Positions 1 through 7,230 of a stretch of 13,409 nt of DNA are shown here, one piece after another (position 1 is the stretch's first letter; each line of letters begins with the position of its first letter). The notes beneath the pieces were generated by a model, which had not been told where the DNA came from, ran no database searches, and saw only the letters and a list, made by a program, of their open reading frames with translations. The stretch spans positions 1 to 13,409 of the forward strand of contig CALXRO010000077.1 in assembly GCA_944390875.1 (NCBI GenBank), given 5' to 3'. This DNA is from an uncultured Rickettsiales bacterium (lineage in GTDB: Bacteria > Pseudomonadota > Alphaproteobacteria > Rickettsiales > UBA1997). The translations under genes and the position numbers were made by a program.

Positions 1-15
1 ACTAAAATTTTCATA

Positions 16-43
16 TTGTTTTAATAAAAAACCTGACTATAAT
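16..43 (+). promoter_or_regulatory. Candidate sigma-70 promoter for the manC-like gene
   Basis: A perfect TATAAT lies at 38-43, with TTGTTT at 16-21 and a 16-base spacer. The predicted start of transcription is about 50, giving a leader of roughly 24 bases before the ATG at 74. No Shine-Dalgarno sequence is visible before that ATG. In DNA this AT-rich, TATAAT arises often by chance, so support rests on the combination of spacing and placement. Confidence 0.4.
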
Positions 44-73
44 TTATATATTATTGAAAATAAAACAATATAC

Positions 74-1132
74 ATGATAATACCTATCATACTTTCCGGT
101 GGAAATGGTACTAGACTTTGGCCTTTATCTAATAATAAAAAGCCTAAACAATTTATAAAATTAATTAATGACAATACTTTATTTACTGAAACAATTTTAA
201 GATTTAAAAATAAAGATATTTACACAGAACCTATAATTCTTAGTAATATAAAATACAATGAATTAATACTAGAAGAACTAAAAAATAACAATTTATATAA
301 AGCAACAATTTTTTTTGAACCTATAAATAGAAACACGGCACCTGCAATTGCGAGTGTTGTAAACTATTTAGTACATAAAAGACCTAATGATATAGCTTTA
401 TTTTTACCATCAGATGCGTATATTGATGATGTTGATAGATTTACTGAATTTCTGATTGAAGGTGAAGGTCTAGCACAAAAAGATAAATTAGTATGTTTTG
501 GTATAAAACCAACATATCCTGAAACAGGTTATGGATATATAAAAAGCAGTGAGAAAATTAGTAATAATTCATATGTAGTTGATAATTTTACTGAAAAACC
601 TGATTTAGAAAAAGCTATAGAATTTTTAAAAGATAAAAATTATTTTTGGAATGCTGGTATATTTATGTGTAAAGTTTCAGTCATGGTAGATCTTTTTGAT
701 AATTATGCAACAAAATTAAATAATTTAGTTAAATATACATTAGAAAAATCAGAAATAAAGGATAATATAGTTTATTTGAATAACGATACTTTTAAAGAAT
801 GTGAAGATATATCAATAGATTATGCGTTAATAGAAAAATTAAATAAGAATCAACTAGCTGTTGTATCTATGAATGTAATTTGGAGTGATGTTGGTAGTTA
901 TAAATCTTTATTTGATATAAATAATAATAAAACAGTTGATGAAAATGTGATTTATGGCAATGTGGTTCTTAATAATACTAATAATTGCTATATAAGTTCA
1001 AAAAATAAAATAGTATGTTGTTCTGATGTTGATGATCTTGTAGTGGTTGAAGAAGGAGATTATATCCTTGTGATGAAAAAAAGTAAGTCACAAAATGTTA
1101 GAGAAATAGTTAGAAAAATTCAGAACAAATAG
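74..1132 (+). CDS. manC: Mannose-1-phosphate guanylyltransferase (monofunctional)
   Basis: This enzyme transfers GMP from GTP to mannose-1-phosphate, making GDP-mannose for surface polysaccharide in the cytoplasm. The 352-residue protein opens with the nucleotidyltransferase signature GGNGTRLWPLS (residues 9-19). It then shows FLPSDAYI, GYGYI, the sugar-binding EKP near residue 173, WNAGIF, SIDYALIEK and WSDVGS. All are expected in the ManC/AlgA family. It ends just after the beta-helix-like region and lacks the C-terminal cupin (phosphomannose isomerase) domain of the roughly 470-residue bifunctional AlgA type, so isomerase activity must come from elsewhere. The start ATG has no clear ribosome-binding site. 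Its last 45 bases overlap the end of nusB on the opposite strand. The upstream neighbour is outside the window, so membership of a polysaccharide cluster cannot be judged. Family assignment is secure; exact sugar specificity is inferred. Confidence 0.9.
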   Translation: MIIPIILSGGNGTRLWPLSNNKKPKQFIKLINDNTLFTETILRFKNKDIYTEPIILSNIKYNELILEELKNNNLYKATIFFEPINRNTAPAIASVVNYLVHKRPNDIALFLPSDAYIDDVDRFTEFLIEGEGLAQKDKLVCFGIKPTYPETGYGYIKSSEKISNNSYVVDNFTEKPDLEKAIEFLKDKNYFWNAGIFMCKVSVMVDLFDNYATKLNNLVKYTLEKSEIKDNIVYLNNDTFKECEDISIDYALIEKLNKNQLAVVSMNVIWSDVGSYKSLFDINNNKTVDENVIYGNVVLNNTNNCYISSKNKIVCCSDVDDLVVVEEGDYILVMKKSKSQNVREIVRKIQNK

Positions 1133-1711
1133 AAAACAACTCTTTAATTTAAGTATCTTTCTAAATTTAGTTTTTTTAATTTTTTCTACTTTAACATCAT
1201 CATGTTTATTTATTTCTTTAGTTTTATTCTCTCTTAAATATAGTGCAATATTGTCTAAAATCCCGTTCGCAAATGTAACATAGACACCTTCATAAAATTC
1301 TGCTATTATATCAACATATTCATTAATTATTATATTCTTATCCGTATCAACATAATTTTTTAATTCAAAAATAGCTAGTCTAAATGATTGCAATATTACA
1401 TCATCTAGTGTTTCCACAGTGTCTTGTTTATTTAAAAACTTTTCTATAATAATATCAAACTCTTCATAATAATCTATAACACCATTTATCAAATTTATCG
1501 TAAATTCATCATCTTTTACATCTACATATTTATTCTTATTATTTTTATCCAAAAAATTTGTTTCTAAATAGTATTTTCCAATCGCATTCAAAATAAAATT
1601 AATATCTTTATTTTCATTATTTTTATCAAAATACATACAAAGAGCTTGGCATGCCACAAATCTAGCTACACTTCTTTTTGATAAATTTTTAAAATTATGT
1701 GATGATTTCAT
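1088..1711 (-). CDS. nusB: Transcription antitermination factor NusB
   Basis: NusB pairs with NusE (S10) on boxA RNA and supports antitermination of rRNA operons. The N-terminal RSVARFVACQALCMYFD matches the family's opening helix (R..A.Q.LY..D). FTINLINGVIDYYEEFDIII, the helix with LRxAIxEL-like character (QSFRLAIFELKNY), IINEYVDIIAEF and VTFANGILDNIA follow in the usual order. The NusB core ends near residue 160. The remaining ~45 residues are a basic tail, and its last ~15 residues are read from the antisense of the manC end. The protein is 207 residues against a usual 140-165, so an older, nearer stop may have been lost. It starts at an ATG (1709-1711) and diverges from the operon at 1787 across only 75 bases. 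Confidence 0.88.
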   Translation of the reverse strand: MKSSHNFKNLSKRSVARFVACQALCMYFDKNNENKDINFILNAIGKYYLETNFLDKNNKNKYVDVKDDEFTINLINGVIDYYEEFDIIIEKFLNKQDTVETLDDVILQSFRLAIFELKNYVDTDKNIIINEYVDIIAEFYEGVYVTFANGILDNIALYLRENKTKEINKHDDVKVEKIKKTKFRKILKLKSCFLFVLNFSNYFSNIL

Positions 1712-1748
1712 TATTATTTATTGTAATAAAATTCTTAAATATTATTAT

Positions 1749-1757
1749 TGGTATAAT
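1749..1757 (+). promoter_or_regulatory. Extended -10 promoter for the mrpE-to-prepilin-peptidase operon
   Basis: TGGTATAAT is a perfect extended -10 element (TGn followed by TATAAT at 1752-1757). No well-spaced -35 hexamer is visible, which suits extended -10 promoters. Transcription would begin near 1764, leaving a leader of about 23 bases before the ATG at 1787. It is the only good candidate in the 75-base divergent gap with nusB. Confidence 0.5.
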
Positions 1758-1786
1758 ATAATATATTTTTTTAAAATTAAACACAG

Positions 1787-2275
1787 ATGTTGGTTTTAGT
1801 AGTTTTTTTTCTTGGAAATTTTTTATTAAGTTTTATATTTTTACTATTGGATAATGCATTAATAGTCCCAAGTTTATGGCTAAGTATGATAATATCAATT
1901 ATAGTAACAATTATATCTTTAAGAGCATTTTTATTATATCCAGACACTGATTCCCAGATATTTAAAAGTAATATTTATAAGAAAATAATAAGTAATTTTA
2001 TTTTTAATTTATTTATAAATCTTTTTTATACAATTAAATTATCCTTTTCAGATATAAAATTATTAGTTATTACAGATACTTTTGAATTAGAAGAAAATAA
2101 TTGGGCAGAAAATGTCACGACCTGTAATTGCCTTAATCTTAACTTTAATATATTAATATCGCTTGTTGATAATAAACATATAAAAATTCATTCATTGGCT
2201 TCAGATGATTATAATAGAACAAAAATTATTGATACTTTTAAGAATTTAGACTACAAAATATACGGTAAAAGCTAA
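1787..2275 (+). CDS. MrpE/MnhE-like cation:proton antiporter subunit
   Basis: This 162-residue protein has the length and layout of MrpE (MnhE/PhaE), a small subunit of the multi-subunit Na+(K+)/H+ antiporter of the inner membrane. Hydrophobic segments cover residues 1-20 and 26-52, and a further amphipathic stretch lies around 68-90. A soluble C-terminal region ends in HIKIHSL (about 131-137), which aligns with the family's terminal VHaL. The well-conserved LTPGT motif of MrpE is not recognisable here: LNLNFNILISL stands in its place. Identification therefore rests on length, topology, the VHaL-like end and above all the following F- and G-like genes. The stop and the next start share a base (TAATG). 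No Shine-Dalgarno is seen before the ATG. Function as a working antiporter subunit is inferred. Confidence 0.6.
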   Translation: MLVLVVFFLGNFLLSFIFLLLDNALIVPSLWLSMIISIIVTIISLRAFLLYPDTDSQIFKSNIYKKIISNFIFNLFINLFYTIKLSFSDIKLLVITDTFELEENNWAENVTTCNCLNLNFNILISLVDNKHIKIHSLASDDYNRTKIIDTFKNLDYKIYGKS

Positions 2276-2538
2276 TGAAAAATATAATAAGTATATTCAT
2301 CATATTCCTTTTCATATTTGTATTATTATTATTTTTTAGACTTGTTTTAAACAATTTTAGAAAAAATACAGAAATATATTTATATACGATAATTAATATA
2401 CTAACTGTATTAATGTTCGGTTTTTCAACTTATTTTTTAAATTGGAATAATATAACAGTTTTTGTTTTGATAATTATGCTCTCTAATTTTCTTGTATTTT
2501 TAACATTTGAAAAAATTAAGGAGAGTATTTTAGAATGA
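2275..2538 (+). CDS. MrpF/MnhF-like antiporter subunit
   Basis: A small, highly hydrophobic protein of 87 residues with three likely membrane helices (about 4-24, 34-55 and 58-77), matching MrpF in size and topology. The FRLVLNNFRKN segment sits where MrpF carries its RxxRGPxxxDR loop, and the last helix (FVLIIMLSNFLVFLTFEK) resembles the MrpF end. The conserved aspartate and the GP of the family loop are not evident, so the sequence is divergent. It starts one base inside the stop of the MrpE-like gene and ends with an ATGA overlap with the MrpG-like gene, which implies coupled translation. Assignment depends heavily on position between E- and G-like genes. Confidence 0.5.
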   Translation: MKNIISIFIIFLFIFVLLLFFRLVLNNFRKNTEIYLYTIINILTVLMFGFSTYFLNWNNITVFVLIIMLSNFLVFLTFEKIKESILE

Positions 2539-3290
2539 TTACTTATATTTGTTATTTATTTTTTATTACTTCATTAATATTTATCACATGTGGTATAATA
2601 TTATTATTAAGATATTTTAATGATGTAGGAATATCTTTACACGCATTTAATATAATAAATATATATGGTATAAATTTTTTTATATTTGGTGTTTGTTTTT
2701 CAAATTTTAGTTATCAATTATTACTAGAAACAATAGTTATAGTAATAATTAATACATTATTATCGTTGACTGTAATACATATTATCTTTAGAAAAGAAGA
2801 TGTTGGTGATTTAAATAAATATTCAAAATATTTGGAATTATCAGTAAGATCAAGTAAAGATCGTTTCAAGGAGTTTTTAAAAGAGGTTGATAATGAAGAA
2901 AATAACAGATTTATTGCAAAAAAAGAACAAGAAGAGAACATAAATAATTTGGAAGAATCAAAATTTGAGCAAGAATCAGAAATATATTCAAAATCTGAAC
3001 AAGAATCTGAAAGACAAGCTAGTTTTCAAGCATTCTTCAGTGAATGTATGGATAGAATGTCTAGTTATGATAAAATAGAAGAACCAAATGAAGAAGAAGT
3101 TGATGAAGCAATAGACGAAACAGAAAAACAAATAAGAGAACAAAAAATGGCTTTAAAGAAGAAAATAGAAATGGCAAGAAGAAACGCATATAAAACAAGA
3201 AATCAAGAAAAAATACAAGAAACTGAAAAAACAATAAAAGAAATTCTTGATAAATATGGTTTAACTGAAGATATGTTAGATGAGGATTAA
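2535..3290 (+). CDS. MrpG/MnhG-like subunit with a long charged C-terminal tail
   Basis: Residues 1-90 form three membrane helices and fit MrpG. The second helix opens with GISLHAFNIINIYGINFF, matching the family's RLHAxTKxxTLG signature (His36), and the third ends in SLTVIHIIFRK, matching the LTxPVxxHxIxRA end. MrpG is usually 100-125 residues; this protein has 251. The extra ~160 residues are hydrophilic, rich in Glu, Lys and Gln, and probably coiled coil. They include a repeated EQESE unit encoded at 2967-2981 and 2997-3011. The tail follows the last helix and would most likely be cytoplasmic. It begins by ATGA overlap with the MrpF-like gene and ends two bases before engB. The MrpG part is reasonably supported; the role of the tail is unknown. 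Confidence 0.6.
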   Translation: MITYICYLFFITSLIFITCGIILLLRYFNDVGISLHAFNIINIYGINFFIFGVCFSNFSYQLLLETIVIVIINTLLSLTVIHIIFRKEDVGDLNKYSKYLELSVRSSKDRFKEFLKEVDNEENNRFIAKKEQEENINNLEESKFEQESEIYSKSEQESERQASFQAFFSECMDRMSSYDKIEEPNEEEVDEAIDETEKQIREQKMALKKKIEMARRNAYKTRNQEKIQETEKTIKEILDKYGLTEDMLDED

Positions 3291-3292
3291 TT

Positions 3293-3907
3293 ATGAATAA
3301 AATTGATAACTATTTTTTGCAAAATAAGCCTATATTTATACTTGGTGCTGCAAAAAAAGATCAATTTTATATAAACAAACACTGCAACGTAGCTTTCATA
3401 GGTAGATCAAATGTTGGAAAATCAAGTCTTATAAATTCAATAACAAATACAAAAATATCAAAAACATCGAAAAATCCAGGTAAAACGAAAGAAATAAATT
3501 TTTTTGAAATTGACAAAAATCTTGTTTTTGCTGATTTGCCAGGCTATGGTTTTGCTAATACTTCCAAAATAGAAAGAGAAAGATGGCATAATTTAATCAT
3601 GGACTATTTGTTATTAAAGAAATCTGGAATTTTATTTTTACTATTAGATATAAGAAGAGGAATAACTGCGGTTGATTTTGATTTTATACAAATGCTTGAA
3701 AATTTAGATATGGAATGTCAAATAATTGCTACAAAAATTGATACAGTTAATAAAATCAACATTGAAAAAAGTTTAGAAACCATTAAATTGGAAATCATTA
3801 AATATAACTTTATCAGAAATGAAATTCTTACAATAAGTAATAGTAAAAATTATGGAATAAGTAAGGTTAGAGAAGTAATTTATGATTTAAGAAAACAAAA
3901 CTTATGA
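3293..3907 (+). CDS. engB: Ribosome biogenesis GTPase EngB (YihA/YsxC)
   Basis: EngB is a TrmE-Era-EngA-type GTPase needed for assembly of the large ribosomal subunit. All its motifs are present in 204 residues, the normal length: G1 GRSNVGKSS (37-45), the G2 threonine in KNPGKTKEINFFE, G3 DLPGYGFA (81-88), G4 TKID (147-150), and a G5-like TISNSKNYGI near the end. The family-typical RERWHNLIMDYL follows G3. A GAGG ribosome-binding site at 3282-3285, inside the end of the upstream gene, supports the ATG at 3293. The gene is two bases from the MrpG-like gene and overlaps the next gene by ATGA. Confidence 0.95.
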   Translation: MNKIDNYFLQNKPIFILGAAKKDQFYINKHCNVAFIGRSNVGKSSLINSITNTKISKTSKNPGKTKEINFFEIDKNLVFADLPGYGFANTSKIERERWHNLIMDYLLLKKSGILFLLLDIRRGITAVDFDFIQMLENLDMECQIIATKIDTVNKINIEKSLETIKLEIIKYNFIRNEILTISNSKNYGISKVREVIYDLRKQNL

Positions 3908-4869
3908 GAAAAGACGAAAAAAAATTAATAAAAAAAATTGTAATATTAGTATCTTTAACATTAACTTTTACTATAAGTCTAGGCTGTTATATACATTATA
4001 GAAAATATCATTTTATTAAAAAAGGCAAACTAATAGCTAAAGTAAATGGTTTTAAAATATATGAAAAAGATATAGAAACTAGGGTAACAACAATTATGGA
4101 AAATTATAATATTGATGAACATGATGTAAACGATTTGACAGATGATGAAATAAATGCAGTGTTACTAGAAGTTTATCTTGATGCAAAAATAAACAAATTA
4201 GCAAAAAGAGCAAAAATAAATAAGGATAATAACATAAAGTTTCTTGCTCAAGAATATTATAAAAGATTAGTTAGAGAAAAATATTTGAAAGAAAAAATAT
4301 TCAAAAATATAAAAGAATATGAAATTAAAAAAAGATATGATGAATTAGTTGAAGCACTAGATGGTAAAGAAGAAAGGAAAATAAGCCATATTCTTGTAGA
4401 TACAGAAGAAGAGGCAAATAGACTAAGAAGTCTGGCGATTTTAAGAAATAATTTTGAAGAGATAGCAAAGGAAAAATCTTTAGATAAAGAAAGTGCAGTA
4501 AATGGTGGTTCTTTAGGATATGTTTTAAAAGAAGAAATAGCTGTTGAGGAATTTGCCGAAATTGCTTTTATGCTTAAAGTTGGAGAAATATCTGGTCCGG
4601 TAAAAACTTCCAAAGGTTGGCATATCATTAAAGTTGAAGATTCTAGAAAAATAAATATTAAATCCTATGAAGAAGCTAAAGATGAAATTTTAGATAAAAT
4701 AGTTACTGAAAAATTCCATGAATTTATAGAAATTTATATAAAAGATCCAAAAATAAAAATATATACGGAAATAGGTAAAAATAAAGAAAAAATTGACAAC
4801 AATAACAATGTTGAAGATAAAGAAGAAAATGAAGAATTGGGGTTAAAAAATGAAGAAACTGAAGAGTAA
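3904..4869 (+). CDS. Membrane-anchored parvulin-type peptidyl-prolyl isomerase (PpiC/PrsA-like)
   Basis: A periplasmic folding catalyst for envelope proteins is predicted. A basic start (MRKDEKKLIKK) leads into one membrane helix at about 12-29. An N-terminal helical chaperone-like part (about 35-150) follows, then a parvulin domain (about 154-250). Visible parvulin signatures are KISHILVDTEEEA, FEEIAKEKSLD, NGGSLGYVL, FAEIAFMLKVGEISGPVKTSKGWHI. Domain order is that of PrsA and of the single-parvulin PPIases known in rickettsiae rather than two-domain SurA. Cys28 follows SLG, but Leu at -3 and a favourable +2 are missing, so a helix anchor is likelier than a lipoprotein. The last ~30 residues are low-complexity and acidic. 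Its start overlaps engB by ATGA, and its end overlaps rlmB by 20 bases. Confidence 0.85.
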   Translation: MRKDEKKLIKKIVILVSLTLTFTISLGCYIHYRKYHFIKKGKLIAKVNGFKIYEKDIETRVTTIMENYNIDEHDVNDLTDDEINAVLLEVYLDAKINKLAKRAKINKDNNIKFLAQEYYKRLVREKYLKEKIFKNIKEYEIKKRYDELVEALDGKEERKISHILVDTEEEANRLRSLAILRNNFEEIAKEKSLDKESAVNGGSLGYVLKEEIAVEEFAEIAFMLKVGEISGPVKTSKGWHIIKVEDSRKINIKSYEEAKDEILDKIVTEKFHEFIEIYIKDPKIKIYTEIGKNKEKIDNNNNVEDKEENEELGLKNEETEE

Positions 4870-5602
4870 AAATATTTCCAATTCTATAATATATGGGAAG
4901 CATCCATTTTTTTTAACTTTAAAAAACAGAATTTCAGATATTGAAAAAATATATACATCAAATATTAAAGAAATTGATGATTTTATAAAAAATAATAATA
5001 TTAAAATTCCAGAAAATATTGTTTTTTATAAAAATAATAAAGAATTAAACGAAATTTTACCAAACGTAAATCATCAAGGCTACATAAGTTTTGTTAAAAA
5101 AAGGAAGTCAATTGATTTTCAGGATTTTATAAATGAAAAATGTAAAAACAAAAATGATTTGCCTAGATTAATTATATTGGATCAACTAACAGACCCACAT
5201 AATATAGGAGCTATAATCAGAACTTCATTTGCCTTTAATGTGAAATATATAATCAAAACAAAATACAACAGTCCTTCAGATATATCAGTTATCACAAAAA
5301 CTTCGGTAGGCTTATCTGAATTTATAAATATAATAGAAGTATCAAATTTAAATAATGCTATAAATTCATTAAAAAATATTGGATACTTTGTATTAGGACT
5401 TGCTGGGGAAGCAAAAGAAGATATAAAAACATTGAAAGATAATAAAAACATTTGTATAGTTGTTGGTAATGAAGGAAATGGAATAAGACAACTTGTTAAA
5501 AAAAATTGCGATATGTTGTATAAAATAACGATGCAAAACAATGTTGAAAGTCTTAATGTGTCTGTAGCTACAGCCATAGTAATTTATAAAATTTGGGGGT
5601 AA
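4850..5602 (+). CDS. rlmB: 23S rRNA 2'-O-ribose methyltransferase of the SpoU/TrmH family, probably RlmB
   Basis: The protein uses S-adenosylmethionine to methylate a ribose in rRNA; RlmB acts on the 23S peptidyl-transferase region. An N-terminal RNA-binding domain begins with the typical IYGKHPFFLTL and ends at HQGYISFV (about 1-90). The knotted SPOUT domain follows with its three motifs: LDQLTDPHNIGAIIRTS (from about 110), VVGNEGNGI (about 204-212, holding the conserved Asn-Glu-Gly) and SLNVSVATAI (234-243). At 250 residues it has RlmB length. A GGGG ribosome-binding site at 4839-4842 lies seven bases before the ATG, which sits within the end of the PPIase gene. The family is certain; RlmB is preferred over TrmH because of the N-terminal domain. 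Confidence 0.9.
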   Translation: MKKLKSKNISNSIIYGKHPFFLTLKNRISDIEKIYTSNIKEIDDFIKNNNIKIPENIVFYKNNKELNEILPNVNHQGYISFVKKRKSIDFQDFINEKCKNKNDLPRLIILDQLTDPHNIGAIIRTSFAFNVKYIIKTKYNSPSDISVITKTSVGLSEFINIIEVSNLNNAINSLKNIGYFVLGLAGEAKEDIKTLKDNKNICIVVGNEGNGIRQLVKKNCDMLYKITMQNNVESLNVSVATAIVIYKIWG

Positions 5603-5604
5603 AT

Positions 5605-6330
5605 ATGATTTTAAATTTTATATTTTGTTTAATTTTTACATATTTTGGCGCTTATATTGGTAGATTGATTTCATTTTTAGAAAAAGATGAAAGAATGCCA
5701 AATTTTAAAAAAATAATAGCTGAAATTTTTAAATGTCATAACTGCAATACTATAAATATACCAATTGTATCATTCATAATAAAGGGTGGCGTTTGCAGAA
5801 AATGTAATAACAAACTTAATTATGAACAATTTATTCTGGAGCTGTTATCTGCAATACTATTTTTAATTTTGTATATTCATTATGGTTTTTCTTTAAAATT
5901 TATATTTGCGATATTGATGACAATAGCTATTTTAGCTATATCTTATATGGATATAAAATACATGGTTGTACCAATATATCTACAAATATATATTGGTTTT
6001 TGTGCTTTATTATATATATTATTCAATCCAATTGATTTGCTATTTTCAATATTTTGTGCACTTATTTATTTTTCTGTAATATTTGTATGTTCAATTTTAT
6101 TAAAAGATTCAGAAACAAAAAAAATTATAGGCGATGCAGACAAAATACTATTTGCTATATGCGGTCTTGTATTAAGATTGAGAAATCTACCAAAATTCTT
6201 AACAATTACTGGCATTATTGGTTTAATAACATTTGCAATATTCAATTGGTTTTTTAAGAAAAATGAAGAAAAAATATTTCCTTTTACACCAGCAATACTA
6301 GCGTCATTAGTAATATGTCTTATTTCTTAA
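5605..6330 (+). CDS. Type IV prepilin peptidase (A24 family)
   Basis: This inner-membrane aspartic protease cuts the leader from type IV pilin-like proteins and usually N-methylates them. The 241-residue protein has the cytoplasmic zinc-binding pairs C44-x2-C47 and C64-x2-C67 around PIVSFIIKGG. Multiple membrane helices follow, as do both catalytic aspartates: D116 in YMDIKYMVVP (the family's D-x6-P element) and D177 in IGDADK (the GxGD-type motif). A longer reading from a TTG at 5593 is possible. The ATG at 5605 is chosen because GGGGG (5595-5599) sits five bases before it as an ideal ribosome-binding site, overlapping the rlmB stop. It is the last gene of the long operon and overlaps the opposing ompA-like gene by 11 bases. 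No pilin or pilus gene is in the window, so its substrates are unknown. Confidence 0.85.
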   Translation: MILNFIFCLIFTYFGAYIGRLISFLEKDERMPNFKKIIAEIFKCHNCNTINIPIVSFIIKGGVCRKCNNKLNYEQFILELLSAILFLILYIHYGFSLKFIFAILMTIAILAISYMDIKYMVVPIYLQIYIGFCALLYILFNPIDLLFSIFCALIYFSVIFVCSILLKDSETKKIIGDADKILFAICGLVLRLRNLPKFLTITGIIGLITFAIFNWFFKKNEEKIFPFTPAILASLVICLIS

Positions 6331-7222
6331 TATAACGAATTGGTTGAGGAACTACATCATTCTTATTAAAATTAGGTTCTACAATAATTTCAACCCGCCT
6401 ATTTAACTGGTTTTTATCTTTCATTTTAGTTATGATTTTAGGAGACTTTGAACCATAACTCTTGATATTTATAGAGTCTCTAGGAATACCATTTTTTATC
6501 AATGTATTAAATACAGTATTGGTTCTTTTTCTTGCTATATTATTATTATATATTGTTTTACCAATTCTATCTGCATGACCTATAATATGAATTTTATAAC
6601 TAGTTTCAAAATTACTTATATACTTTAAAAAAACTTTTATTTTTTCATTTGCTTCATTATTTAACTTAAAACTATCATAATCAAAAAATATGTCTATTTT
6701 ATTACTTTTTAAAAGGCTTCTATATATAATTTCCTCACTTTTTGTAAGACCTGCCATATCATTATTTTCATAATCTTCTATTATTTTATCTTCTTCATCA
6801 TTAACACCAATTTTACTAGCAACCTCTAGTTGCTCATAAAGCTCAAGAAATGAATTTTTACAAATTGTAGCTTCGCCTAGATTTTTATTGTTTGTTTCAA
6901 AGTAGTACCAACAATTAAATAGAAAATACATATCTGCCATTTGTTCATCAGGATTGTCTTTTGAGAATTCTTTTTTAAATTCCTTTCCATATTTATTCTT
7001 ATATAAAGCATCTTCTGCCAATTCAGCAAAATAATTTGCGCTAACCATATCATGATTTTTTTCAAGAACATCAGCATATCTTAAATATTTTAAACCAAGA
7101 ATGTTACTAAAATCATTCTTACTTTCCAATAAAGTTTCTTGTTTTCTTAAATTATCGAGTTTTGTGCTACAAGAATTCAATATTATCAATAAAAATACTA
7201 GTAGTAACATTCTGGTTTTCAT
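6320..7222 (-). CDS. OmpA-domain outer-membrane lipoprotein
   Basis: A peptidoglycan-tethering lipoprotein is predicted. MKTRMLLLVFLLIILNSC is a lipoprotein signal with lipidated Cys18. The middle part (about 40-170) contains YLRYADVLEKN and NYFAELAEDAL, a helical region like that before the OmpA domain in some alphaproteobacterial lipoproteins. The OmpA/Pal domain begins at IFFDYDSFKLN (about 177) and contains IGHADRIG and IARKRTNTV, ending in NRRVEIIVEP. The diaminopimelate-binding Asp218 and Arg233 are both present with the usual 15-residue spacing, so peptidoglycan binding should be intact. The 300-residue length exceeds that of Pal (about 170). It starts eight bases after the dsbA-like stop, with AAGG at that stop as its ribosome-binding site. 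The two are probably co-transcribed. Confidence 0.85.
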   Translation of the reverse strand: MKTRMLLLVFLLIILNSCSTKLDNLRKQETLLESKNDFSNILGLKYLRYADVLEKNHDMVSANYFAELAEDALYKNKYGKEFKKEFSKDNPDEQMADMYFLFNCWYYFETNNKNLGEATICKNSFLELYEQLEVASKIGVNDEEDKIIEDYENNDMAGLTKSEEIIYRSLLKSNKIDIFFDYDSFKLNNEANEKIKVFLKYISNFETSYKIHIIGHADRIGKTIYNNNIARKRTNTVFNTLIKNGIPRDSINIKSYGSKSPKIITKMKDKNQLNRRVEIIVEPNFNKNDVVPQPIRYIKK

Positions 7223-7230
7223 ATATTTAT

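Noticed and set aside
1147..1177. Weak hairpin (AATTTAaG/CTAAATT region) followed by seven T residues, a possible manC terminator
   Set aside because: The stem is almost all A-T with a bulge, and it lies inside nusB coding sequence, where the T-run simply encodes lysines on the other strand.
3931..3990. Lipoprotein signal (SLGC, Cys28) in the parvulin PPIase
   Set aside because: The -3 position is Ser rather than Leu, and Tyr follows the Cys; a plain membrane anchor explains the segment better.
5593..5604. TTG start adding four residues to the prepilin peptidase
   Set aside because: The TTG overlaps the GGGGG ribosome-binding site that serves the ATG at 5605, so the ATG is the better start.
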